Assembly (NCBI RefSeq): GCF_002150765.1
Contig: NZ_MUYM01000075.1
Location: 1-64,000 of the forward strand
Direction of reading: 5' to 3'
Source: Lentzea kentuckyensis
Lineage (GTDB): Bacteria > Actinomycetota > Actinomycetes > Mycobacteriales > Pseudonocardiaceae
Length of the DNA stretch: 64,000 bases
This document shows, piece after piece, positions 1 through 8,087 of this stretch (its first letter is position 1; each line of letters opens with the position of its first letter). A program made the translations under genes and the position numbers. The notes beneath the pieces are model-generated. The model was given only the letters and a program-made list of their open reading frames with translations. It ran no database searches and was not told the DNA's origin.

Positions 1-77
1 CCACCGGACCGCGCACCCCTGACCTGGGAACACCCCCACCCCCACAGTTGCCTCCACCACGAACCTGGAGGTGCCCG

Positions 78-416
78 ATGTTCCGAGCCGGACTGCTGGT
101 CCTGGGCCTGCTCTCCACAGCAGACCTGCTGCTCCCCCTGCTCACCGACGGCCAGTCCCCGCCGATGGCCGTAGCCCTGATCGCCGCCGCACTCGGCCTC
201 GCGAGCCTGGTCCTGGTCATCTCAGCCTGGCGCGGCGCCCGCAAGGCGATCGTCCCGCTGATCGTCCTCCGAGCCCTCTCCGCGGCAGCCGCGGTCCCGG
301 CCTTCTTCGAGCCGGACGTCCCCGCACCGGCGATCGGCGGAGCGGCCGCCGTCATCGCCCTGACCGCCGTGGGCGCCACGCTCGTGCTCAAGGGGCGCCT
401 GGCGGTGGCGCGATGA
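78..416 (+). CDS. Small integral membrane protein, unknown function
   Basis: A 112-residue protein consisting almost entirely of hydrophobic stretches, with about four predicted membrane segments separated by short polar loops. I recognise no family motif. The ATG at 78 is chosen over the in-frame ATG at 48 because a GGAGGT ribosome binding site lies at 67-72, correctly spaced, and because the ten residues before it are Pro/Arg-rich and unlike a signal or membrane start. The stop overlaps the start of the next membrane protein gene (ATGA), so the two are translationally coupled and their products probably act together in the membrane. No substrate or reaction can be inferred. Confidence 0.7.
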   Translation: MFRAGLLVLGLLSTADLLLPLLTDGQSPPMAVALIAAALGLASLVLVISAWRGARKAIVPLIVLRALSAAAAVPAFFEPDVPAPAIGGAAAVIALTAVGATLVLKGRLAVAR

Positions 417-979
417 AGTGGCTGCTCCCGATCGGGCCCGCGGCGATCGCGATCCTGAGGCTGATCCTCCCCTACGACACGACCGACGACCGGGCCACCG
501 TTCTGCAGAAGGTGGCCGCCGCCCCCGACACCATGAACTGGGTGATCTGGCTCGGCTTCATCGGCATGCTGACCCTGGCCCCCGCGGTCCTGTACGTCGC
601 GGGCAGGACCCGCGACCAAGCCCCGAAGACCACGACGGCGGCCGTGCTCCTGCTGGTCCCGGCCTACCTGTCGCTCGGCCTGCTGGTGGCAGAGGACGCC
701 GCGAACCTGAACGGCCACACCATCAGCCACCCCGTTCTCGACGCCGCCACCGCGGTCTTCGTGGCCGGGCACGTCATCGGCACCGTCCTGCTGGGCGCGG
801 CGATGTGGCAGGCGGGCCTGCCGCGCTGGGCCGCCATCGCCACCGCCGTCTCGCAGCCGCTGCACTTCGTGGCCGCCGTCGTGATCGTCAGCCACGAGCT
901 CGACTTCGTGGCGTGGGGTCTCAACGCGGCCGGGTTCGTGGCCCTGGCGGTCACCGCAAGGGCGAAAGTCCGGGTCTGA
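413..979 (+). CDS. Polytopic membrane protein, unknown function
   Basis: A 188-residue protein with roughly five to six hydrophobic segments, beginning MKWLLPIG and ending in a basic tail that suggests a cytoplasmic C-terminus. Its ATG overlaps the stop of the preceding gene by four bases, and the frame has continuous actinomycete-style codon use up to the TGA at 977. It resembles the many small uncharacterised actinobacterial membrane proteins, but I cannot assign it to a family. It is the last gene of a two-gene unit: a perfect hairpin begins 28 bp after the stop. Confidence 0.7.
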   Translation: MKWLLPIGPAAIAILRLILPYDTTDDRATVLQKVAAAPDTMNWVIWLGFIGMLTLAPAVLYVAGRTRDQAPKTTTAAVLLLVPAYLSLGLLVAEDAANLNGHTISHPVLDAATAVFVAGHVIGTVLLGAAMWQAGLPRWAAIATAVSQPLHFVAAVVIVSHELDFVAWGLNAAGFVALAVTARAKVRV

Positions 980-1007
980 CAAGGCGTCACGGCCAGACCA
1001 CGCACCG

Positions 1008-1037
1008 AAACCGGCTGCTCCGACGAGCAGCCGGTTT
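1008..1037 (+). terminator. Perfect 13-bp stem-loop terminator after the membrane gene pair
   Basis: AAACCGGCTGCTC (1008-1020) pairs perfectly with GAGCAGCCGGTTT (1025-1037) around a 4-nt CGAC loop. It lies 28 bp downstream of the membrane protein stop and before the GH3 promoter. There is no U-tract after the stem, which is common for actinomycete terminators. Confidence 0.7.
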
Positions 1038-1086
1038 GTCGCGTTCGGGCTAGTCGGAACCGATCCGTTCGTACCGGAATTCGAGA

Positions 1087-1113
1087 AACCGGTTTCGCGC
1101 GGAACCGGTTTCG
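1087..1113 (+). promoter_or_regulatory. Paired AACCGGTTTCG direct repeats upstream of the GH3 gene
   Basis: The 11-mer AACCGGTTTCG occurs at 1087-1097 and again at 1103-1113, 16 bp apart, and each copy contains the palindrome AACCGGTT. The pair lies immediately 5' of the LacI-type palindrome and about 65-90 bp before the GH3 start. It may be a second regulator site or part of the promoter; function is inferred from position only. Confidence 0.35.
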
Positions 1114-1123
1114 GCTATTGATT

Positions 1124-1139
1124 GTGAGAGCGCTCCCAC
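1124..1139 (+). promoter_or_regulatory. LacI-family (CebR-like) operator in front of the GH3 gene
   Basis: GTGAGAGCGCTCCCAC is a 16-bp near-perfect palindrome with the GAGCGCTC core. This matches the known CebR/LacI-family operator type (TGGGAGCGCTCCCA) that controls sugar-utilisation genes in actinomycetes. It lies 36 bp before the GH3 start codon, where a bound repressor would block transcription. No LacI-type gene is in the window, so the regulator must be encoded elsewhere. Confidence 0.7.
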
Positions 1140-1175
1140 GAACGCTGCCGCCGCACGAGCCCTCCCGGAGACCAC

Positions 1176-3410
1176 ATGGATCGCGACGACGTGCCCTACC
1201 TCGACGCCACGCTGCCCACTGCGGAACGGGTCGCCGACCTCCTCCACCGCATGACGCTGCCCGAAAAGGTGGGGCAGATGATGCAGTTGGACTCGCGGGA
1301 GGACCTGGACGACCACGTGTTGCGCAAGCACGTGGGCTCGATCCTGCACACCTCGCCGGAACGGGTGCTACGCGCGCACGACCTCACCGCACAGACACGG
1401 CTGCGGGTCCCCCTGCTCATCGCCGAGGACTGCATCCACGGCCACTCGTTCCACGAGGGCGCGACGATCTTCCCGACCCAGCTCGGCATGGCCGCGTCGT
1501 GGGACCCGGACCTCGTCGAACAGGTCGCGCGCGTCACCGCCGTCGAGGCCGCCACGACCGGCGTGCACTGGACGTTCTCGCCGGTCCTGTGCATCTCCCG
1601 GGACCTGCGATGGGGCCGCGTCGACGAGACGTTCGGCGAGGACCCGGTGCTGATCGGCGAGCTCGCGGCGGCCATGGTCCGCGGCTACCAGGGCGACGGC
1701 CTGCAGGACCCGACGGCGATCCTCGCGACGGCCAAGCACTTCGCCGGCTACTCCGAGACGCAGGGCGGCCGCGACGCCAGCGAGGCCGACCTGTCGAGGC
1801 GCAAGCTCAGGAGCTGGTTCCTGCCGCCGTTCGAACGGGTCGCGAAGGAGGGCTGCGCGACGTTCATGCTCGGCTACCAGTCCACCGACGGCGTGCCGAT
1901 CACGGTCAACTCGTGGCTGCTCGACGAGGTGCTGCGCGGTGAGTGGGGCTACCAGGGCACCCTGATCACCGACTGGGACAACGTCGGGCGCATGGTCTGG
2001 GAGCAGAAGCTGCAGCCCGACTACGCCCACGCCGCCGCAGCCGCGGTCAAGGCCGGCAACGACATGATCATGACGACCCCGCGGTTCTTCGAGGGCGCGC
2101 TGCAGGCCGTCGAGGAAGGTCTGCTGGCCGAGGAGGACCTCGACCGCGCGGTCACCCGCATCCTGACGCTCAAGTTCGACCTCGGCCTGTTCGAGAACCC
2201 GCGCCGGCCCGACCCCGAACGCCAGCGCGTCATGATCAACCGCGACGAGCACGCGGCGCTGAACCTGAAGGTCGCGCGCCGCTCCGTCGTCCTTCTGCGC
2301 AACGACGGTGTGCTGCCGCTGAAGAAGGGCAAGATCGCGCTCGTCGGGCCTCTCGCCGACGACGCGCAGACCCAGCTCGGCGACTGGGCCGGCTCGTCCG
2401 GCCAGGCCGACTGGCTGCCCGACGGCCAGCCGCGCGACCTGATCACCACCGTCCTGGACGGCCTGCGCGAACTGTCGTCCCACGAGGTCACCTACGCGCG
2501 CGGCGCCGACATCCTCACGCTCGAACCGGACCCCGAGGGCGACACGTTCCCGGACGGCCAGCCGCGCCCGCACATCGTCCAGCCGTGCGCGCCGGACCCC
2601 GAGCTGATCGCCGAGGCCGTCGCCAACGCGCAGGACGCCGACTGCGTGGTCGCCGTCGTCGGTGACCGCATCGAACTGGTCGGCGAGGGCCGGTCCACCG
2701 CCACGCTCGACCTGATCGGCGGCCAGATCGCCCTGCTGGACGCGCTCGCCGCGACCGGCAAGCCGTTGATCGTCGTGCTGATGGCCTCGAAGCCGCTGGT
2801 GCTGCCCGCGTCGGCACGCGACGCCGCCGCGCTGCTGTGGGTCGCGAACCCCGGCATGCAGGGCGGTCGCGCGATCGCCGAGGTGCTGCACGGGCTGGTC
2901 GAGCCGAGCGGTCGTCTGCCGATCTCGTTCGCGGCGCACGCCGGTCAGCAGCCGACCTACTACAACCAGATCCGCGGCCAGCACGGCACGCGGTACGCCG
3001 ACCTCACGCAGGAGCCGGCGTTCGCGTTCGGCGAGGGCCTGTCGTACACCACGGTCGAGTACGGCGACCTGCACGTGGAGACGGCGGTGCTGCGGCCCGA
3101 CGAGGTCGTCAAGGCCTCGATCACGCTCACCAACACCGGATCACGGCCCTCGGTCGAGACCGTGCAGGTCTACGTCAGCGACGCCGTCACGTCGGTGAGC
3201 TGGGCGGACAAGGAGCTCAAGACGTTCAGGCAGGTCGGCCTGGAGCCCGGCGAGACCGCGAAGGTCGACCTCGAACTCCCGGTCGCCGCCTGCACGATCG
3301 TCGACCAGCACGGCACCCGCGTGGTCGAGCCCGGCGAGTTCGTCCTCCTGGTGGGTCCGAACTCGAAGGATCTCCGCCGGGCCGAGTTCACCGTCAAGCC
3401 TCAGTTTTAA
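1176..3410 (+). CDS. Glycoside hydrolase family 3 protein (beta-glucosidase type)
   Basis: A 744-residue enzyme with the standard GH3 layout: N-terminal TIM barrel (about 30-330), C-terminal alpha/beta sandwich (about 370-600), and a fibronectin type III-like domain at the end. The catalytic nucleophile is Asp266 in the ITDWDNV motif (the family's SDW/TDW signature), and the substrate-binding KHF motif is in AKHFAGYSE. There is no signal peptide, so it should act in the cytoplasm on imported oligosaccharides, releasing terminal beta-linked sugars. The ATG at 1176 follows a GGAG at 1165-1168. The LacI-type operator just upstream suggests sugar-dependent derepression. The stop overlaps the convergent GHMP gene's stop. 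Whether it acts on the glycoside predicted for the neighbouring synthase operon is open; control by a sugar operator argues for primary carbohydrate use. Confidence 0.93.
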   Translation: MDRDDVPYLDATLPTAERVADLLHRMTLPEKVGQMMQLDSREDLDDHVLRKHVGSILHTSPERVLRAHDLTAQTRLRVPLLIAEDCIHGHSFHEGATIFPTQLGMAASWDPDLVEQVARVTAVEAATTGVHWTFSPVLCISRDLRWGRVDETFGEDPVLIGELAAAMVRGYQGDGLQDPTAILATAKHFAGYSETQGGRDASEADLSRRKLRSWFLPPFERVAKEGCATFMLGYQSTDGVPITVNSWLLDEVLRGEWGYQGTLITDWDNVGRMVWEQKLQPDYAHAAAAAVKAGNDMIMTTPRFFEGALQAVEEGLLAEEDLDRAVTRILTLKFDLGLFENPRRPDPERQRVMINRDEHAALNLKVARRSVVLLRNDGVLPLKKGKIALVGPLADDAQTQLGDWAGSSGQADWLPDGQPRDLITTVLDGLRELSSHEVTYARGADILTLEPDPEGDTFPDGQPRPHIVQPCAPDPELIAEAVANAQDADCVVAVVGDRIELVGEGRSTATLDLIGGQIALLDALAATGKPLIVVLMASKPLVLPASARDAAALLWVANPGMQGGRAIAEVLHGLVEPSGRLPISFAAHAGQQPTYYNQIRGQHGTRYADLTQEPAFAFGEGLSYTTVEYGDLHVETAVLRPDEVVKASITLTNTGSRPSVETVQVYVSDAVTSVSWADKELKTFRQVGLEPGETAKVDLELPVAACTIVDQHGTRVVEPGEFVLLVGPNSKDLRRAEFTVKPQF

Positions 3411-4198
3411 GCAACACTGAAGCTATTGAGATAACGAGGAACGATCGTGAGGTAGCGGGGCGGAAGTTCCACCGCCTTCGTGATCGCCCTCTTCACCGCC
3501 GGGACCAGGTCCGCGTCGACCAGCACGACAGCGGGCCTGCCCGGTGGATCGACCAGCATGCTGGCGCCCCTCGCCCCAGCGGCCAACGCGGCTTCCACCA
3601 CCGCGTCCTGCACGGGATCCGGCTCCTGAACACGGTGATACGCCGTCAACGCCGCCCCGAGTTCGCCGCCGTCGTGCACGTACGGCCGCTCAACCTGCGA
3701 TTCCTGCAGCCGGACCCGCGTGTCCACGACGAGCAAACGATGAAGGGACCCTTCATCCACCTCACGTGGATGAAGGGTCCCTTCATCCCGAACGTCGGGG
3801 CCGTCTGCGAGGTCGCGGAGTGCCAGGGTCACGGCGGTCCGGAGGGCTTCTCCCGCGGAGAGGCCGCTGCCCTGCGGCAGGTCGACGCTGCACATCAACG
3901 TCGCGCCACCGGCACATCCGGCCACCGGAGCCGCCCACGCCGGGATCTCGTCGGACGGCAGCACAGCCCGTTCGGTCGGCCGGTTCACCGACACCAGTTC
4001 GAGCCTGCCGTCGTCACGTCGATCTCCGGCGACGATCGCACCCCACTTGGCGTGCACCTTCACCCTGCCGCCCAGCAGGTTCAGCACACCGGGCGCGTAC
4101 CACACGCCTTGCGCCGGCCGTCCGAACGTGCGCCGGAACGCGTGCGGCACCAGCCTGAGCTCCGGCGCGAGCTCAGGCCGATCCGCGATGTCCGTCAT
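3407..4198 (-). CDS. Short divergent GHMP kinase (galactokinase-like)
   Basis: A 263-residue protein with recognisable galactokinase landmarks. An N-terminal APGVLNLLG replaces APGRVNLIGEHTDY, a glycine-rich DLPQGSGLSAGEAL matches the GHMP phosphate-binding motif DLPxGxGLSSSAA, and a C-terminal segment resembles the GGGFGG region, here AAGARGASMLVDPPGR. Galactokinases are normally about 380 residues, and the sugar-binding HTDY signature is absent. Substrate specificity, and perhaps kinase activity, must therefore differ. It is the last gene of the seven-gene operon, overlapping the methyltransferase by 4 bp. A perfect 22-bp inverted repeat lies inside the coding frame (3739-3787) and encodes extra residues after the phosphate loop. 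It may supply or sense the sugar phosphate used by the operon's glycosyltransferase (inference). Confidence 0.65.
   Translation of the reverse strand: MTDIADRPELAPELRLVPHAFRRTFGRPAQGVWYAPGVLNLLGGRVKVHAKWGAIVAGDRRDDGRLELVSVNRPTERAVLPSDEIPAWAAPVAGCAGGATLMCSVDLPQGSGLSAGEALRTAVTLALRDLADGPDVRDEGTLHPREVDEGSLHRLLVVDTRVRLQESQVERPYVHDGGELGAALTAYHRVQEPDPVQDAVVEAALAAGARGASMLVDPPGRPAVVLVDADLVPAVKRAITKAVELPPRYLTIVPRYLNSFSVA
3739..3787. repeat. Nested palindromic element inside the GHMP kinase gene
   Basis: The 22-bp arms (3739-3760 and 3766-3787) are perfect reverse complements around a 5-nt CTCAC loop. Each arm starts with an almost self-complementary unit, GATGAAGGGACCCTTCATC, so the whole is a palindrome of palindromes. 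It is translated in frame as two related peptides (DEGTLHPREV and VDEGSLH). This looks like a small mobile palindromic repeat that landed in a coding region without breaking the frame. Confidence 0.75.
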
Positions 4199-5946
4199 GC
4201 GGTCTTCCGCGCCAGCAGGCGATAAGCGTTGCCCTGGCCGGTGCGGGCTGCCAGGAACCGGTTCACCGTCTGGTCCAGCGCCATCGCGACGAAGAACGCC
4301 GGAATGCCCAGCGACCACACCAGGAAACTGCGGGTCCGGCGCAACCGCACCCGTTCCGGACGCCACGGCGCGGGCGTGCGCGGCGCGATGTTGCCGAGGA
4401 ACAACAGCAACGCGAGCGTGAAGTCGTTGCAGAGGTGGGCTTTCGCGCGCTCGGTGGCCACGGTGGTCAGGCCGCGGTCCGCGAGCGCGTGCTCCAGGTT
4501 GCCGATCGGCATCATGTGCTGGTGCTGCGGCTGGAACCACGGCATCCAGTACTTGCCGAACAAACGCCCGAGCCGCCATTCCGGGTCCGGCAGCTCGATC
4601 AGCAGGTAGCCGCCGTCGGGCAGCACGTCCGCGACGATGTCGAGCTCCTCCCACGGATCCCGCACGTGCTCCAGGTAGTGGTGCATGCTGATCACGTCGT
4701 AGCGGCCCTTGAGCTCGCCCGCGAACTCCTTGAAGCTGCCCCGGTAGGACTGCTCGATCCGCCCGAGCCGCGCCGCCTCCTCGATGGCCGCGCCCTGGTC
4801 CAGCCCGTCGAACCTCGTGTCCGGCAGCACTTCCTTGGCGCCCAGGCAGAAGTGCGCGTGCCCGGATCCGACGTCCAGCCACCGTTCGGGCTTGGTGAAC
4901 GGCTCCACCATGCGCGCCCGGCCGTAGTACGGCTCGGTCTTGCCGGAGAACACCGCTTCGGCGGACGTCGCGCCGAGACCGTCGTAGAAGTCGCGGTAGT
5001 AGAAGCCGAGCCCCTCCTCGGACAGGCGCGGGTTCTGCCAGACGTGTCCACATCGGACACAGCGGTCCATCGTGAACGTGCCGGGCTTGCGCTGCACCAG
5101 ATCCGTGGCGGTGACCCACCGGCGCAGGTCCGTGCTCCCGCACGCCGGGCAGTTGTCCCGCCGGGTCTCGTGGAAGTTCTTGTCGCGGTTCTGCTCGTAC
5201 CAGGGCGTCGCCTGCTCAAGAGTCGCGGCCTGGCGGCGTTCGGCCGTGGACTTCTTGCCGCCGGCCGTCCTGAACCACAGGTAGGGCGTGCGCACGAAAC
5301 GCGGCACCCACAGGTCACGCGGCCGCAGCGGCGTTCCGGCGAACACCAGCAGCGGGTGCGCCCAGTAGGCGGCGAGCGCGACGAGTCCCCACTGCCAGTT
5401 CGCGATCAGCGCCGCCGCGACGAACCCGTACCCGATGACCGAGCCCGCGATCCACAGCGAGGGCCGTTTTCCGAGCTGCCGCAACGTCGCCGCGCGGTAC
5501 CCGAGGTCGTACGGCCCGGCCTTGAGTCCCGGCGCGACCGCGATGTCGACCCGCGCCCGCACGTGGTCCTTGACCCGCCGGACGAACGCGACGAACTCCG
5601 TCGGGTCGTCGGGGTCCACGTCGTCCTTGTACTCGTCCCGCACCAGCACCGCCTGGGACGCGCTGACCCCACGTGCCCACTGGTCGTCGCGGTACTTGGC
5701 CGGATCGACCGCGCCGAGCAGGTCCAGCGCGGCGACCGTCGGCAGGTCGCGCGGCACCAGGTCGACCAGGTCGGCGTCGGTCTCCCACGAACCCTCGGTA
5801 CCAACCCCGGTCGCGGTGAGAAGCGTGTGCTCGCTCGCGCCCGAGGCGAGCACCCGCAGCTTGGCCGCGCGGGAACGCAGGCGCAGCACGTCCAGCAGGA
5901 CGACCAGCACCACCAGCCCAGAAAGAATCGAACCCGCGAGAATCAC
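4195..5946 (-). CDS. Membrane-anchored zinc-ribbon SAM-dependent methyltransferase
   Basis: A 583-residue three-part protein. The first part has a membrane segment at about 1-23, a soluble region of unknown fold, and a second hydrophobic hairpin at about 165-205. A CPACGS...CVRCGH zinc ribbon lies at about 275-305. The third part is a class I SAM methyltransferase with motif I LDVGSGHAHF near 340 and the acidic/post motifs IELPDPEW near 440, followed by a hydrophobic C-terminal stretch. The zinc-ribbon plus methyltransferase pairing is seen in C-methyltransferases of modified-sugar pathways and in many glycan loci. The membrane anchors suggest a lipid or lipid-linked substrate. It overlaps the glycosyltransferase and GHMP genes by 4 bp each, tying it to the glycolipid-like product proposed for this operon. 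The substrate is unknown. Confidence 0.8.
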   Translation of the reverse strand: MILAGSILSGLVVLVVLLDVLRLRSRAAKLRVLASGASEHTLLTATGVGTEGSWETDADLVDLVPRDLPTVAALDLLGAVDPAKYRDDQWARGVSASQAVLVRDEYKDDVDPDDPTEFVAFVRRVKDHVRARVDIAVAPGLKAGPYDLGYRAATLRQLGKRPSLWIAGSVIGYGFVAAALIANWQWGLVALAAYWAHPLLVFAGTPLRPRDLWVPRFVRTPYLWFRTAGGKKSTAERRQAATLEQATPWYEQNRDKNFHETRRDNCPACGSTDLRRWVTATDLVQRKPGTFTMDRCVRCGHVWQNPRLSEEGLGFYYRDFYDGLGATSAEAVFSGKTEPYYGRARMVEPFTKPERWLDVGSGHAHFCLGAKEVLPDTRFDGLDQGAAIEEAARLGRIEQSYRGSFKEFAGELKGRYDVISMHHYLEHVRDPWEELDIVADVLPDGGYLLIELPDPEWRLGRLFGKYWMPWFQPQHQHMMPIGNLEHALADRGLTTVATERAKAHLCNDFTLALLLFLGNIAPRTPAPWRPERVRLRRTRSFLVWSLGIPAFFVAMALDQTVNRFLAARTGQGNAYRLLARKTA

Positions 5947-7070
5947 CCGGCCACCACCTTCTCCAGTCGGTCGGCTGCGGCTGCCGCGCCGCCCGCCGCC
6001 AAGAACGACTCCCGCACCAGCTCCGCGGCGGCCGCGTACTCCGGCTCGTCCAGCACGGACTCCAGCGCGCTGCGAATGTCCGCGGACCGGGCCCGCGAGT
6101 AGGTCAGCCGCACCCCGGCCCCTGCCGCCACGACCTGGGCGGCGACGGTCGGCTGGTCGTCCCGGATCGGTGCCACGACCAGCGGCAACCCGTGCGCCAG
6201 CGCCTCACACACCGTGTTGTGGCCGCCGTGCGTGATCACCGCGTCCAGGTGCGGCAGCAACGCCAGCTGCGGCACGGACGGCAGCATCAGCACGTTCGGC
6301 GGGGCTGGGCGCGGTTCCGCGACCATGATCGCTTGGACGTCCACGCCGGCGACCGCGTCCAGCGCCTGGCCGAGGAACCGCTCGCCGGCCGGGCCGTTGA
6401 GGGTGCCGAGCGAGATGAGGGCCCGCCGCTGCCCGGTCAGCCGCTGCCAAGGGAAGTCCACCCGTTCGACGCGGTGGCTCAGCGCGGGCCCCACGAACGC
6501 CACGTGCTCACCGAACTCCCCCGCCACCAACGCCTTCGAGCTGTAGACCAGCACCAGCCGGTCGGAGAACCTGATGTCGCCGCCCGCGAAGTCGTGCAGC
6601 AGGTCGCGCACCCAGGCGTCGACCTTCGGCATCGTCCTCAGTGGATTGATCAGCTCGGCGGAGGTGCTCGCCGAGGTCGCCCACGGCAGGTAGGCGTGCT
6701 GGGCGACCAACGGTCCGGCGAGCGCCTGCTGGTCCGCGACGATCATGTCCGGCTCGAACGCCGTGACCGCGGCCGAGACACCGGGCACCATCGCGTGCCC
6801 GAGCGGGATCAGGAACTCTTCCCAGAAGAACTTGAGCACCGCCATGCCGCGCAACGCGAGCCAGCGTTCCCGCTTGGCGCGGATGTCGGACTCCAGGTCG
6901 TCGTCGATCGCCGGGAACACCACGGCGTTGTCCGGCAGCAGCGGCGCGAGCGTGCCAGGATGTCCGACCCACGCGACGTCGTGCCCGCGCGCCAGCAGCT
7001 CGCCGCCCACAGAGGCGGTCGGGTTGACGTGGCCGGTCAGCGGCGGCACCACGAACAGGAACCGGCTCAT
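5943..7070 (-). CDS. GT1-family glycosyltransferase (MGT/UGT type)
   Basis: A 375-residue GT-B enzyme. The N-terminal acceptor domain begins MSRFLFVVPPLTGHVNPT. The C-terminal donor domain carries the HGGHNTVCEALAHGLPLVVAP motif region and the downstream DQP, the nucleotide-sugar-binding signature of macrolide and UDP-glycosyltransferases. It should transfer a sugar from an NDP-sugar to a hydroxyl or carboxyl of a small hydrophobic aglycone in the cytoplasm. The start at 7070 overlaps the hydrolase stop, and its own stop overlaps the methyltransferase ATG. Its place in the operon makes the product of the two iterative synthase proteins the likely acceptor. There are no deoxysugar genes in the window, so the donor is probably a common NDP-sugar (inference). 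Confidence 0.9.
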   Translation of the reverse strand: MSRFLFVVPPLTGHVNPTASVGGELLARGHDVAWVGHPGTLAPLLPDNAVVFPAIDDDLESDIRAKRERWLALRGMAVLKFFWEEFLIPLGHAMVPGVSAAVTAFEPDMIVADQQALAGPLVAQHAYLPWATSASTSAELINPLRTMPKVDAWVRDLLHDFAGGDIRFSDRLVLVYSSKALVAGEFGEHVAFVGPALSHRVERVDFPWQRLTGQRRALISLGTLNGPAGERFLGQALDAVAGVDVQAIMVAEPRPAPPNVLMLPSVPQLALLPHLDAVITHGGHNTVCEALAHGLPLVVAPIRDDQPTVAAQVVAAGAGVRLTYSRARSADIRSALESVLDEPEYAAAAELVRESFLAAGGAAAAADRLEKVVAG

Positions 7071-7834
7071 GACGGCAACCAGTCCAGCAGCACGTCGAGC
7101 AGCTCGGCCGTGGCTTCGCGCAACACCGTGTGCCCCAACCCGGACACGATGTGCAGCCGGCAGGACGGGATCCGTTCCTGCAGCTCGGCCGCCGCACCGA
7201 TCAGCTCGGACTCGGCGCCGTAGACGCCGAGCACCGGACACTGCACCTGCGTGAGGTCGAGCTTCGCGCCGGAGCCGAGGTCGTCGATCAGCGTGGTGCC
7301 GTTGAGCAACGCGTTGGCGTTGACCGCCAGTTTCGCGATCTTGCGCTGCCCGAGCGCCATCAACTGGTCCTGCGTGCGGTCGAACTCCAGGCCCAGGGCC
7401 GCGACCGTCAGCGTGTTCGTGATGTCCTCGAACCACGCGTCGCCGACCACTCCCCCGCACGCCGACTCGACGAGCACGACACCGCCGACCCGTTCGGGAG
7501 CCTGGACGGCCGCGTGCATCGCGACCACTCCGCCATAGCTGTTGCCCAGCAGGAAGACCGGCTCGGTCACGCCGATCTCGTCGAGCACGGCGACGAGGTC
7601 CTCGGCGCTTTCCTCCGGCGTGTAACCGGATGGCGGCCGTTCGGACAGACCGTGCCCGCGCAGGTCGAACAGCACGGTGCCGAACCCGGCCTGGGCCAGC
7701 GGTGCGGCGAGCGTGTAGTAGAAGCTCGACAGGTTGTCCATCACCAGGCCGTGCACGAACACGATCGTCGGCGCGTCAGTTGGCCCGAGCCGTTGCACGT
7801 GGAAGCGCAACCCTCGGGCGTGAACGTCAGACAC
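7067..7834 (-). CDS. Alpha/beta hydrolase (candidate chain-release enzyme)
   Basis: A 255-residue alpha/beta-hydrolase: oxyanion region FVHGLVMDN, nucleophile elbow GNSYGG (Ser about 100), and catalytic His in GLGHTV near the C-terminus, with an Asp/Glu in GVYGAESE. The start is a GTG at 7834, because the longer frame upstream merely shadows the ACP gene. GTG overlaps the ACP stop by 8 bp and the 3' end overlaps the glycosyltransferase by 4 bp. Neither large synthase protein has a thioesterase domain. This enzyme may therefore hydrolyse or transfer the finished acyl chain from the ACP, or act as a discrete acyltransferase. That role is inferred from context; family membership is clear. Confidence 0.85.
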   Translation of the reverse strand: MSDVHARGLRFHVQRLGPTDAPTIVFVHGLVMDNLSSFYYTLAAPLAQAGFGTVLFDLRGHGLSERPPSGYTPEESAEDLVAVLDEIGVTEPVFLLGNSYGGVVAMHAAVQAPERVGGVVLVESACGGVVGDAWFEDITNTLTVAALGLEFDRTQDQLMALGQRKIAKLAVNANALLNGTTLIDDLGSGAKLDLTQVQCPVLGVYGAESELIGAAAELQERIPSCRLHIVSGLGHTVLREATAELLDVLLDWLPS

Positions 7835-8087
7835 GAGCCGTGATGTGGTCGACGAGCCGGCCGACGGACATCGCCATGATCTCGTCGATGTCCATGTCCG
7901 CCAGGAAAGCAACGAGATCGACGCCGTAGTGGGCGTTGAGCTTGTCCGCGAGCGCGACGAACTCGATCGACTCCAGGCCCAGGTCGTCGCTGAACGTGGT
8001 GTCACGGGTGATCTCCACGCCCAGCAGGAAGTCAGGCCCGACCACCTCGGTGATCATCTTGGCGACCTGCTCCAGCACCTCGTCCAT
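7827..8087 (-). CDS. Free-standing acyl carrier protein
   Basis: An 86-residue helical acidic protein with the phosphopantetheine attachment motif LGLESIEF, the modified residue being the Ser of ESI, where most ACPs have DSL. Its TGATG overlap with the upstream KS-AT-DH gene and 8-bp overlap with the hydrolase gene place it firmly in the operon. As a discrete ACP next to two iterative synthase proteins that already hold two ACPs, it may carry the starter acyl group or receive the finished chain for release. The ESI signature resembles ACPs that work with fatty-acid-like enzymes. Confidence 0.88.
   Translation of the reverse strand: MDEVLEQVAKMITEVVGPDFLLGVEITRDTTFSDDLGLESIEFVALADKLNAHYGVDLVAFLADMDIDEIMAMSVGRLVDHITARV

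Noticed and set aside
1368..3074. 568-codon minus-strand frame opposite the GH3 gene
   Set aside because: Low-complexity Arg/Ala/Gly translation with no motif; the plus strand encodes a complete GH3 enzyme.
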